Positions 1-6,463 of a stretch of 12,833 bases of DNA are shown here, piece by piece. How positions within the stretch are numbered: the stretch's first letter is position 1; the number at the start of each line of letters is the position of its first letter. This DNA comes from JAZRUF01 sp045652405. Its GTDB lineage: Bacteria > Bacillota > Clostridia > Oscillospirales > JAAYXM01. The notes beneath the pieces were generated by a model that was not told where the DNA came from, did no database searches, and saw only the letters and a program-made list of their open reading frames with translations. The position numbers and the translations under genes are program-made. Location of the stretch: the NCBI GenBank assembly GCA_045652405.1, contig JAZRUF010000013.1, positions 1 through 12,833 on the forward strand, read 5' to 3'.

Positions 1-479
1 GCAACCGCTTCACCCATTGCATCATTTGAAATTGCGACCGGAATTGAACCTACCGTGCCCGATGACAGATTAATTTGCTCTTTTGCCATCTTATCCTTTA
101 ATTCAAGGATAATTCGCTGCGCCATTTTTTTACCTACGCCTACCGCCGCAGTAAGCGGTTTTTCATCACCTGTAACTATAGAAAGCGCAAGTTGCGACGG
201 TGTTACCGCTGAGAGAATGGAAATTGCCGCTTTAGGTCCGACACCTGAGATTCCCAAAAGCATTTTAAAGCAATTAAGCTCCTCCTGCTCGCAAAAACCG
301 TATAACTCAAAAATGTCCTCACGCACATGTAAGTAAGTATACAGTTTCGCCGGTGCACCGACCGTCAAATTCGCTATGCTGTAGAGAGATGTGCGGCACG
401 CATACCCGGCACCACCTACATCTATCACGGCTAAATTCTGCTCAATATGAGCTACCGTTCCATTCAAATAATAAAACAT
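1..479 (-). CDS. ruvA: Holliday junction branch migration protein RuvA (3' end outside window)
   Basis: RuvA forms the tetramer that grips the four-way Holliday junction and loads the RuvB motor for branch migration. The gene starts at an ATG at 479 and runs off the left edge, giving 159 residues without a stop. The visible part has the N-terminal OB-fold (about 1-62), including the Arg-Glu-Asp at 53-55 that matches the acidic pin. Two helix-hairpin-helix DNA-binding motifs follow: GISGVGPK at 76-83 and AVGVGKK at 112-118. The flexible linker is entered at about 135. The C-terminal RuvB-binding domain, about 40 residues in known RuvA proteins, is missing only because the window ends. A Shine-Dalgarno AAAAGGGG lies about 10 bases before the ATG. 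It follows ruvC by 18 bases, so the two are probably co-transcribed. I see nothing unusual in the visible part. Confidence 0.95.
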   Translation of the reverse strand, partial: MFYYLNGTVAHIEQNLAVIDVGGAGYACRTSLYSIANLTVGAPAKLYTYLHVREDIFELYGFCEQEELNCFKMLLGISGVGPKAAISILSAVTPSQLALSIVTGDEKPLTAAVGVGKKMAQRIILELKDKMAKEQINLSSGTVGSIPVAISNDAMGEAV

Positions 480-497
480 TTATCTCTACCCCTTTTG

Positions 498-992
498 TTA
501 TCTCAAGCCATTATTCAGACTGCTGCCTGCAGTATGCGCGTGGCAAACAGCTATAGCCAACGCATCAGCCGCGTCATCCGGTTTAGGGACCTTTTCAAGA
601 CCGAGGAGCATCCTCGTCATCTCCATAACCTGCTTTTTCTCAGCTCTGCCATAGCCAACTACCGACATTTTAACCTGAAGCGGTGTATATTCAAAAACAG
701 GCACCCCTGCCAACGCACAAGCAAGGACTATTACCCCTCTCGCCTGGCTTACATTTATCGCGGTGGTTTCATTGGTGTTGAAGAACAACTTTTCTATAGC
801 CACTTGATCTGGAGAAAACGCTCGAATGAGTCCCGTCATGTCATTAAAAATTTCCAAAAGGCGTTCTTCTATGCTTTTCTCCGCAGGAGTGCGGATAACA
901 CCGTATTGAAGAGGCGTTATTTTATTTTTATCAGAGCTTACCAATCCGTAGCCGACAATAGCATATCCCGGATCAATCCCCAACACGGTCAT
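498..992 (-). CDS. ruvC: Crossover junction endodeoxyribonuclease RuvC
   Basis: RuvC is the resolvase that cuts Holliday junctions symmetrically, acting as a dimer together with RuvAB. The protein has 164 residues, a normal family length. The four acidic metal-binding residues of its RNase H-like fold are all present: D7 in the N-terminal GIDPG, E67 in AIEKLF, and D140 and D143 in DDAADALA. F70 corresponds to the aromatic residue that E. coli RuvC uses for junction cleavage (F69). The start at 992 has a good Shine-Dalgarno, AAAGGAA, 8 bases upstream, and this site overlaps the TGA stop of the preceding ygiQ gene. The short gaps on both sides (14 and 18 bases) point to a ygiQ-ruvC-ruvA transcript with translational coupling. 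Confidence 0.96.
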   Translation of the reverse strand: MTVLGIDPGYAIVGYGLVSSDKNKITPLQYGVIRTPAEKSIEERLLEIFNDMTGLIRAFSPDQVAIEKLFFNTNETTAINVSQARGVIVLACALAGVPVFEYTPLQVKMSVVGYGRAEKKQVMEMTRMLLGLEKVPKPDDAADALAIAVCHAHTAGSSLNNGLR

Positions 993-1006
993 ACCAAAAG
1001 TTCCTT

Positions 1007-2872
1007 TCAGCGTTTTTTCCTTTTTCCACGTCTTGCGCGAGGTTCATATGCCCCTTTTGCAACTACCGGCTTCTTCTTTCTTTCCGGTCTTATAAGGCAA
1101 TGCTTTTCAAAACCTATCAAATCCGTTCTGCCTGCGCGTTGTAGGGCCTGTATTACAAGCTCACGCTTTTCCGGTTTTCTCCACTGCAGCAAAGCGCGCT
1201 GCATAGCTTTTTCCTTGGCATCGCGCGCTACGTATACTTCCTTCATAGTGCGTGGGTCTATCCCGGTATAATACATACACGTAGAAACGGTTCCAGGTGT
1301 CGGATAGAAGTCCTGCACCTGCTCAGGCATATGCCCCATCTTATTTAGATATTCAGTAAGCTTAACCGCATCCTTGAGCGTACATCCCGGATGGGACGAA
1401 ATCATATACGGCACAAGATACTGTTCTTTTCCATAACGCTGATTAAGCCTTTTAAACTTCTCCCTGAATTTTTCATATACTTTAAATTCAGGCTTTGCCA
1501 TGTACGCTAAAACTTCATCGCAACAATGCTCTGGCGCAACTTTGAGCTGTCCGCTTATATGATGCTCGACAAGCTCGTTGAAAAACTCATCAGATTTATC
1601 CTGCATGAGATAATCAAATCGAATACCTGAACGAATAAAAACCTTTTTTATTCCCTTAATTTGCCGTAGCTTGCGAAGTAGTGACAGATAATCGCTGTGG
1701 TCGGAATTTAAGTTTGGGCAAGGCTTTGGTGTTAAGCAATTTCGGTTGCACATTCCGTGCTCTTTCTGCTTATCGCACGATGTATGCCTGAAATTCGCGG
1801 TAGGACCACCAACATCGTGTATATACCCTTTAAAATCCGGATATTTTGATATTTCCTCAGCTTCTCTTATTACAGATTCATGACTGCGCACACTTATCAT
1901 GCGTCCCTGATGAAACGCAAGTGAGCAGAAGTTGCATCCACCAAAGCAACCGCGATTGTGAATAATGGAAAACCTTACTTCTTCTATCGCCTTTACTCCA
2001 CCCTGCTTTTCATATACCGGATGATACGTCCTCATATATGGGAGTTCATACACACGGTCAAACTCATCTGTAGTAAGAGGTAGCGGCGGAGGTGTCTGCA
2101 CAACAAAGCCGTTATCATGCGGTTGCATAACCGCTTTTCCCCGAATCGGGTCCTGCTCATTCATCTGAATACGCGTAGCTTTCGCATAAGCTTTTTTATC
2201 CCCGGATACTTGTTCATAAGAAGGGCACATAACATATGGGAAAGCACAATCGCCGGCATTCTTTGTAAAGTATGTTATTCCGCGCAAATCGCGCAACTGG
2301 GAAATATCCTTACCGGATGCCATCCAGTCTGCCAGTACAACAATTGTATTCTCTGACATTCCGTAAGTAATTACATCCGCCCTTGAATCAATGAGTATTG
2401 AACGTCTCACTGCATCATCCCAGTAATCATAGTGAGCAAATCTGCGAAGCGATGCTTCAAGACCACCGATTGACACCGGGAGATCCGGATATACCTCTTT
2501 AATTTTGTTGCTGTACACTATAGCTGCACGGTCCGGACGCATCCCCATCTTCCCCCCGGGTGTATATGCATCCGTACTGCGCCTGCGTTTTCCGACCGTG
2601 TAATGAGCTACCATTGAGTCAATATTTCCGCCGGTAACCATAGCACCTATTCGCGGTCTGCCAAGCGCGCGGAACGCCTGCGGATTTTTCCAATCAGGCT
2701 GGGCGAGAACCGCCACTCTGTAGCCCGCCGCTTCGAGAACGCGAGTTATTATTGCAAAACCGAAGCTCGGATGATCGACATATGCATCTCCAGTAACACA
2801 GAGAAAATCATAGCTATCCCACCCGCGGTCGAGCATATCCTTTTTTGTCATAGGTAAAAACTGCTTATTCAT
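1007..2872 (-). CDS. ygiQ: YgiQ family radical SAM protein
   Basis: This is a radical S-adenosylmethionine enzyme of the YgiQ (UPF0313) family, whose reaction is not established. The 621 residues comprise a conserved YgiQ N-terminal domain (about 1-290) and a radical SAM barrel. The barrel's 4Fe-4S cluster motif is Cx3Cx2C, at C309, C313 and C316 (GCFGGCNFCS). A second cysteine group, C366, C375, C379 and C385, is also typical of the family and could bind another cluster. The C-terminus (about 598-621) is very rich in Lys and Arg. The start at 2872 lies 1 base after the ftsK stop, with GGGAGAG as Shine-Dalgarno inside the end of ftsK, so translation is probably coupled. Placement between ftsK and ruvC suggests shared transcription; a link to DNA processing is only inference. 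Confidence 0.93.
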   Translation of the reverse strand: MNKQFLPMTKKDMLDRGWDSYDFLCVTGDAYVDHPSFGFAIITRVLEAAGYRVAVLAQPDWKNPQAFRALGRPRIGAMVTGGNIDSMVAHYTVGKRRRSTDAYTPGGKMGMRPDRAAIVYSNKIKEVYPDLPVSIGGLEASLRRFAHYDYWDDAVRRSILIDSRADVITYGMSENTIVVLADWMASGKDISQLRDLRGITYFTKNAGDCAFPYVMCPSYEQVSGDKKAYAKATRIQMNEQDPIRGKAVMQPHDNGFVVQTPPPLPLTTDEFDRVYELPYMRTYHPVYEKQGGVKAIEEVRFSIIHNRGCFGGCNFCSLAFHQGRMISVRSHESVIREAEEISKYPDFKGYIHDVGGPTANFRHTSCDKQKEHGMCNRNCLTPKPCPNLNSDHSDYLSLLRKLRQIKGIKKVFIRSGIRFDYLMQDKSDEFFNELVEHHISGQLKVAPEHCCDEVLAYMAKPEFKVYEKFREKFKRLNQRYGKEQYLVPYMISSHPGCTLKDAVKLTEYLNKMGHMPEQVQDFYPTPGTVSTCMYYTGIDPRTMKEVYVARDAKEKAMQRALLQWRKPEKRELVIQALQRAGRTDLIGFEKHCLIRPERKKKPVVAKGAYEPRARRGKRKKR

Positions 2873-2873
2873 C

Positions 2874-5351
2874 TTAGCTCTCCCGGCGCATCTTCATTTC
2901 TTGCCACTCTTCTTTTGAGATAAGCAACTGGCGCGGTTTTGCCCCCTCAAACGGTCCGACTATTCCGCGAGCTTCCATTTGGTCAACTATTCGCGCTGCT
3001 CTTGAATATCCAAGCTTAAGTCTTCTCTGCAACATTGATACGGATGCCTGACCGGTTTCTACCACTACGTCTATCGCCGAATCGAGCATCTCATCGGCAT
3101 CCAAATCGCCGTCTTCACCTGCTGCACCGCTTGTATTTTCCTTCTGCTCTGCCTGACGTTCAATCTGCTCAATAATCTCATTTGAATACTCGGCATCGCC
3201 ACTTTTCTTGACATGTGCCACAACAGCTTCGACTTCTTTTCCTGATATGAAGCAGCCCTGAATTCTGGTGGGTTTATTTGAACCTATCGGCGCAAATAGC
3301 ATGTCACCCTTACCAATGAGTTTTTCAGCTCCTGCAGAACCCAGGATGATATTGGACTCAACCTTACTTGCAACTGCAAACGCGATACGCGACGGTATAT
3401 TACTTTTAATAACGCCGGTTATAACGTCAACTGACGGACGCTGTGTTGCAATTATAAGATGCATTCCCGCAGCACGTGCCATCTGCGTAAGTCTCATGAT
3501 AGAATCTTCTACTTCCTTACGCGCGACTACCATAAGGTCTGCAAGCTCGTCTATAACTATAACTATCTGAGGAAGAGGCTCACCCTCACCGGACGCTCCC
3601 ACCTTGCGGTTGTAGCCCTGCATATCACGTACGTTATTGTCTGCAAACAGCTTATAGCGCTTCATCATCTCCATTACCGCCCACTGCAGAGCACCGGATG
3701 CTTTGCGCGGGTCAGTTACAACCGGAACAAGCAAATGCGGTATACCATTATATATGCCCAATTCAACCATTTTCGGGTCAACCATTATAAGGCGAACCTG
3801 CTCAGGAGTGGACTTATACAAAAGACTTATTATAATTGAATTCATGCAAACGGATTTACCGGAACCCGTAGTACCTGCAATGAGAAGATGCGGAAGCTTT
3901 GCGATATCGCCTACAATGCAATTACCTGATATATCCTTGCCCATTGCAAATGCGACATTACTGTCATTAGAAGTAAACTCCTTTGACCCTATAACGTCAC
4001 GTATATTAACCGTCTGAACTTCCTTGTTGGGCACCTCTATTCCTATAGCGGATTTATCCGGAATAGGCGCAATATAAATACTTGATGCACCCAGCGCAAG
4101 CGCTATGTCATCTGAAAGGCCTGTAAGGCGCGAGAACTTGACACCCGGATCCAACTGAACCTCATATCTCGTAACTGACGGACCGCGCACTATACCGACT
4201 AAATGGACTTCTATACCAAAGCTTTTTATAGCCTCTATCAGGCGGAAACCGTGCGCACGTACATCTTCTCCATCACCACGCAAAGAAGCCTTGGACTCAT
4301 TGAGAAGCGTAATCGGCGGATAGCTGTACAGCTCTTTCTGCTCAGGCTTTTCCTCCTCTGGAATTTTAAAACCTTCACCAACATCTCCCGGTGCATCTTG
4401 AGCCTGAGTATCCGACGGAGCATTCTCTGCTACATCCGCAGTCTCTTCAAGCGTCGCAACCTGACATGCGGCAACGTCTTTAATCTCTTCAGTTTGGAAA
4501 TTTCCCGGATTAATATGATACGGCTCATCAGGCTGAGCTGCCTGCTCCTCTGCCAACAGCTCGGCCGGCGATTTAACACGTGCTGGACGCAGCTCTATCT
4601 TGCGCGGTTTCTCATCTTCCCTTACTTCTCCGTCGAGCGGAATATCTATTATCGGTCTGCGCCTTCTCTGTACGCGGACCTGACGTTCCCTTTCCTTAGC
4701 TTCCTGCTCCTCGTAATATTCTTCATCATACTCGACACCGCGGGGTCTTGAAGATAACCAATCGCCTATTGCATCGACTATATCCATGAAAGTAATATCG
4801 AATGCTCCGCAGATTGTCAGCACTGTGAGAAGCAAAAAGAGAGGAATTGTTGCAAAGCGACTTATATATGTAACCAAAACCGCAGCTGTATATCCGGCAA
4901 AGAGACCGCCACCCTTTAGTATATTGCCGTCCTCAAGCATTTCGAAGTACCCTTTTGTAAAATCCGCATCACCTGTAATTGAGTGAATAAAGCACCCGAT
5001 GAGAAGCGGTGTTATAAGAGCACATATAACACGTGTTTTGATAGGTCTACCACGGCTAATAAACAATATAATTCCCGCAAACGCCAACGCAATCGGAAGC
5101 ACAAACACACCTGTTCCAATGCATTGACGCGCAGTCCTGCCTATAAAGTCAACAAAAGGCGCTTCCACATGAACTATAGCAAGCAGTGAGATAAGGGCAA
5201 GAAAAAACAGAACAAATGCCCAGGCCTGATTTTTTTGAGCGCGCTCTTTCTGCGTCATCTTCCTCGTAGCAGAAGATTTTCTCCCCGACTTTCTTTTTAC
5301 CGTACTTTTTCCGCGCGTTGTTGCAGATTTTTTTCCTTTGCGTGCGGCCAT
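2874..5351 (-). CDS. ftsK: DNA translocase FtsK/SpoIIIE
   Basis: This septum-anchored hexameric motor pumps chromosomal DNA during division or spore formation. From the ATG at 5351 it has 825 residues. The order is: a very basic cytoplasmic N-terminus (1-41); about five hydrophobic segments (roughly 44-63, 78-97, 105-124, 146-166, 167-187); a charged linker (about 205-345); then the motor. The motor has Walker A GTTGSGKS at 493-500 and a Walker B strand ending in DE at 601-602. A winged-helix gamma domain at about 754-812 should read KOPS/SRS-type polarity sequences. An upstream GTG at 5360 is part of the Shine-Dalgarno AAGAGGTG, so it is unlikely to be the start. The segment usually reading DSRTILD is ESNIILG here (665-671). 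FtsK and SpoIIIE roles cannot be separated from sequence alone. It heads the unit with ygiQ, ruvC and ruvA. Confidence 0.95.
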   Translation of the reverse strand: MAARKGKKSATTRGKSTVKRKSGRKSSATRKMTQKERAQKNQAWAFVLFFLALISLLAIVHVEAPFVDFIGRTARQCIGTGVFVLPIALAFAGIILFISRGRPIKTRVICALITPLLIGCFIHSITGDADFTKGYFEMLEDGNILKGGGLFAGYTAAVLVTYISRFATIPLFLLLTVLTICGAFDITFMDIVDAIGDWLSSRPRGVEYDEEYYEEQEAKERERQVRVQRRRRPIIDIPLDGEVREDEKPRKIELRPARVKSPAELLAEEQAAQPDEPYHINPGNFQTEEIKDVAACQVATLEETADVAENAPSDTQAQDAPGDVGEGFKIPEEEKPEQKELYSYPPITLLNESKASLRGDGEDVRAHGFRLIEAIKSFGIEVHLVGIVRGPSVTRYEVQLDPGVKFSRLTGLSDDIALALGASSIYIAPIPDKSAIGIEVPNKEVQTVNIRDVIGSKEFTSNDSNVAFAMGKDISGNCIVGDIAKLPHLLIAGTTGSGKSVCMNSIIISLLYKSTPEQVRLIMVDPKMVELGIYNGIPHLLVPVVTDPRKASGALQWAVMEMMKRYKLFADNNVRDMQGYNRKVGASGEGEPLPQIVIVIDELADLMVVARKEVEDSIMRLTQMARAAGMHLIIATQRPSVDVITGVIKSNIPSRIAFAVASKVESNIILGSAGAEKLIGKGDMLFAPIGSNKPTRIQGCFISGKEVEAVVAHVKKSGDAEYSNEIIEQIERQAEQKENTSGAAGEDGDLDADEMLDSAIDVVVETGQASVSMLQRRLKLGYSRAARIVDQMEARGIVGPFEGAKPRQLLISKEEWQEMKMRRES

Positions 5352-5357
5352 TAATTT

Positions 5358-5365
5358 CACCTCTT
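5358..5365 (-). promoter_or_regulatory. Shine-Dalgarno site of ftsK (decides start)
   Basis: On the minus strand this reads AAGAGGTG and ends 6 bases before the ATG at 5351, a good spacing. The in-frame GTG at 5360-5358 forms the end of this site and so cannot be served by it. This supports a start at 5351 rather than 5360. Confidence 0.75.
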
Positions 5366-5423
5366 ATTTCATCTGTAAATCTATTTCCTTATTAATGTGA
5401 TATACATTATTATACAACACTTA

Positions 5424-5451
5424 ATTATACCATAAATTAATATAATTTCAA
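5424..5451 (-). promoter_or_regulatory. Candidate sigma-A promoter for ftsK-ygiQ-ruvC-ruvA
   Basis: On the minus strand a -35 TTGAAA (5446-5451) and a -10 TATAAT (5424-5429) are separated by 16 bases, close to the housekeeping consensus. Transcription would begin near 5417, leaving a leader of about 65 bases before ftsK. It lies just downstream of the catalase terminator, as expected for a new unit. Further TATAAT-like hexamers occur in this very AT-rich gap (for example 5455-5460), so the exact start is uncertain. Confidence 0.6.
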
Positions 5452-5468
5452 GTATTATAGCCTTACAG

Positions 5469-5503
5469 AAAATACCCATCCTGAAATCCAGGATGGGTAT
5501 TTT
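5469..5503 (-). terminator. Intrinsic terminator after the catalase gene
   Basis: A perfect 15-base-pair inverted repeat (arms 5469-5483 and 5489-5503, loop 5484-5488) begins immediately after the catalase stop codon at 5504-5506. On the minus strand the 3' arm ends in GGGTATTTT, giving the U-rich tail. The A/T tract on the other side means it could also stop opposite transcription. It separates the catalase gene from the ftsK promoter. Confidence 0.9.
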
Positions 5504-6172
5504 TTAGTTGAAGGATGGCTTTTCTCCTCCGATGTTTACGAAACGGCTGTCTTCGGGAGACGGCTCAGACAGACTGAAATACATTTTAGCAGCTTTTGTA
5601 GTTCCGAAGTCACGGTTTGAACCGGTATTCTGTACTTTGTTAAACGCTTCTCTGAACATTGCGTTATGCGCTTCTTCGCGGTTTAATAAAAAGTCAATTG
5701 TTTCTCTTACCTTTTTATCCTCTATCTGACGGTAAAGGTACTCGTAAACAACTTTCGCCCTCTGCTCAGACGCGATATTTGACAGAAGATCTGCGCACAA
5801 ATCGCCGGTAACGGTTACATAGTCACCTGTCCACGAATATCCGGATGCATTGATAAGTCCCGGATTTAAACCTAAGAGAACATGAGTTTGAATTTCGCCG
5901 TTTGGAACCTTTGTAGCATCAACGTCATGGCCGTTGAGCAGATTTATGGTTTGAGAAATCATCTCAAGATGGCTGAGCTCCTCGGCTGCAATGTCCATAA
6001 AAAGGTCTTTGATTTCAGGGTCCTTAATTCTGAAACTCTGCGACATATACTGCATAGCCGCCTTCAGCTCACCGTTTCCGCCGCCGCACTGCTCCTGCAA
6101 AAGAGCCGCATATTGCGGATTCGGCTTTTCAATCTCCACCGGATGAAATAACATTTTTTCATGCTTAAACAT
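5504..6172 (-). CDS. Manganese catalase family protein (CotJC-like)
   Basis: This is a ferritin-like di-manganese protein related to manganese catalases and the spore-coat protein CotJC; the expected reaction is splitting of hydrogen peroxide into water and oxygen. From the ATG at 6172 it has 222 residues. By motif the likely metal ligands are E35 (GELKAA), E65 and H68 (EELSH), E136 (ASEQRA) and H169 (EEAHNAMF), matching the Glu/His set of known manganese catalases. A tail after about 180 extends beyond the four-helix core and exceeds the roughly 190 residues of B. subtilis CotJC. An ATG at 6178 directly abuts the Shine-Dalgarno, so 6172 is preferred. It has its own terminator and candidate promoters, and no cotJA or cotJB neighbour is visible. 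The family call is firm, but whether it is a spore-coat or vegetative enzyme is open, so no symbol is given. Confidence 0.9.
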   Translation of the reverse strand: MFKHEKMLFHPVEIEKPNPQYAALLQEQCGGGNGELKAAMQYMSQSFRIKDPEIKDLFMDIAAEELSHLEMISQTINLLNGHDVDATKVPNGEIQTHVLLGLNPGLINASGYSWTGDYVTVTGDLCADLLSNIASEQRAKVVYEYLYRQIEDKKVRETIDFLLNREEAHNAMFREAFNKVQNTGSNRDFGTTKAAKMYFSLSEPSPEDSRFVNIGGEKPSFN

Positions 6173-6178
6173 AAACAT

Positions 6179-6186
6179 ACCTCACT
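6179..6186 (-). promoter_or_regulatory. Shine-Dalgarno site of the catalase gene (decides start)
   Basis: On the minus strand this reads AGTGAGGT. It touches the ATG at 6178, which is too close for initiation, but sits 6 bases before the in-frame ATG at 6172, a normal spacing. The protein therefore probably starts MFKHEK. Confidence 0.7.
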
Positions 6187-6229
6187 TTACAATAAATTTG
6201 CTCTTATTATCTCCCACGCAAAGTGATTT

Positions 6230-6256
6230 ATGTATGTTTTTAAATTTTTGTTATTC
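6230..6256 (-). promoter_or_regulatory. Possible sigma-E-type (sporulation) promoter for the catalase gene
   Basis: On the minus strand CATACAT (6230-6236) resembles the -10 element of mother-cell sigma-E promoters. GAATAA (6251-6256) lies 14 bases upstream as a possible -35. Transcription would start near 6223, about 50 bases before the gene. The -10 match is good and the -35 match is weak. The idea fits with cotJ genes being under sigma-E in Bacillus, but the surrounding DNA is AT-rich and chance matches are likely. Confidence 0.3.
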
Positions 6257-6282
6257 TATCCCTTTTAATTTACTTATTGCAA
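6253..6282 (-). promoter_or_regulatory. Possible sigma-A promoter for the catalase gene
   Basis: On the minus strand TTGCAA (6277-6282) and TAGAAT (6253-6258) are 18 bases apart, a fair housekeeping-type match. Its -10 overlaps the -35 of the sigma-E-like candidate, so at most one of the two may be real, or they may act at different times. Between the lysA terminator and the catalase gene I see no other coding signal. Confidence 0.35.
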
Positions 6283-6324
6283 CTTTGTATATTATTATAA
6301 CTGACGCAAAAGTAATTACAACCC

Positions 6325-6339
6325 TAATTGCAACAATTA
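6325..6339. repeat. Short palindrome upstream of the catalase promoter region
   Basis: TAATTG and CAATTA form perfect 6-base arms around a CAA spacer. It lies about 45-70 bases upstream of the candidate catalase promoters. It could be an operator, but in AT-rich DNA such a repeat may be chance. I cannot assign a regulator. Confidence 0.3.
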
Positions 6340-6370
6340 AGCCCCCTAACTCAACTGCAATAAAAAAGCA

Positions 6371-6415
6371 AAGAAAAGAGAAAAAGTCACCGTAGAGTTG
6401 CAGCTCCACAGTGAC
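6371..6415 (-). terminator. Intrinsic terminator after lysA
   Basis: A 12-base-pair hairpin (arms 6386-6397 and 6404-6415, loop 6398-6403) lies 48 bases after the lysA stop. In minus-strand RNA all 12 positions pair, with two G-U wobbles. In plus-strand RNA those two would be A-C mismatches, so the structure is oriented for the minus strand. It is followed by TTTTTCTCTTTTC. It ends the lon-engB-lysA unit. Confidence 0.88.
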
Positions 6416-6463
6416 CAAGGCTTTCAATATACCTCACACGGCAGTTCAAAAGTCTAGTGTTTT

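Noticed and set aside
447..1271. A 274-codon plus-strand reading frame opposite ruvC and the end of ygiQ.
   Set aside because: It lies opposite two convincing minus-strand genes, has no Shine-Dalgarno, and its translation has no recognisable domain; it is an antisense shadow.
4203..4751. A 182-codon plus-strand reading frame opposite the ftsK linker region.
   Set aside because: The ftsK frame is continuous and recognisable on the other strand; the antisense product has low-complexity hydrophobic composition typical of a shadow frame.
6284..6300. A possible PerR box upstream of the catalase gene.
   Set aside because: Only one half-site (ATTATAA, 6294-6300) matches; the other half diverges at most positions, so chance in AT-rich DNA is the better explanation.
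6198..6395. A 65-codon plus-strand frame in the gap between lysA and the catalase gene.
   Set aside because: It runs through the lysA terminator U-tract, has no ribosome site, and its translation is AT-driven low complexity.
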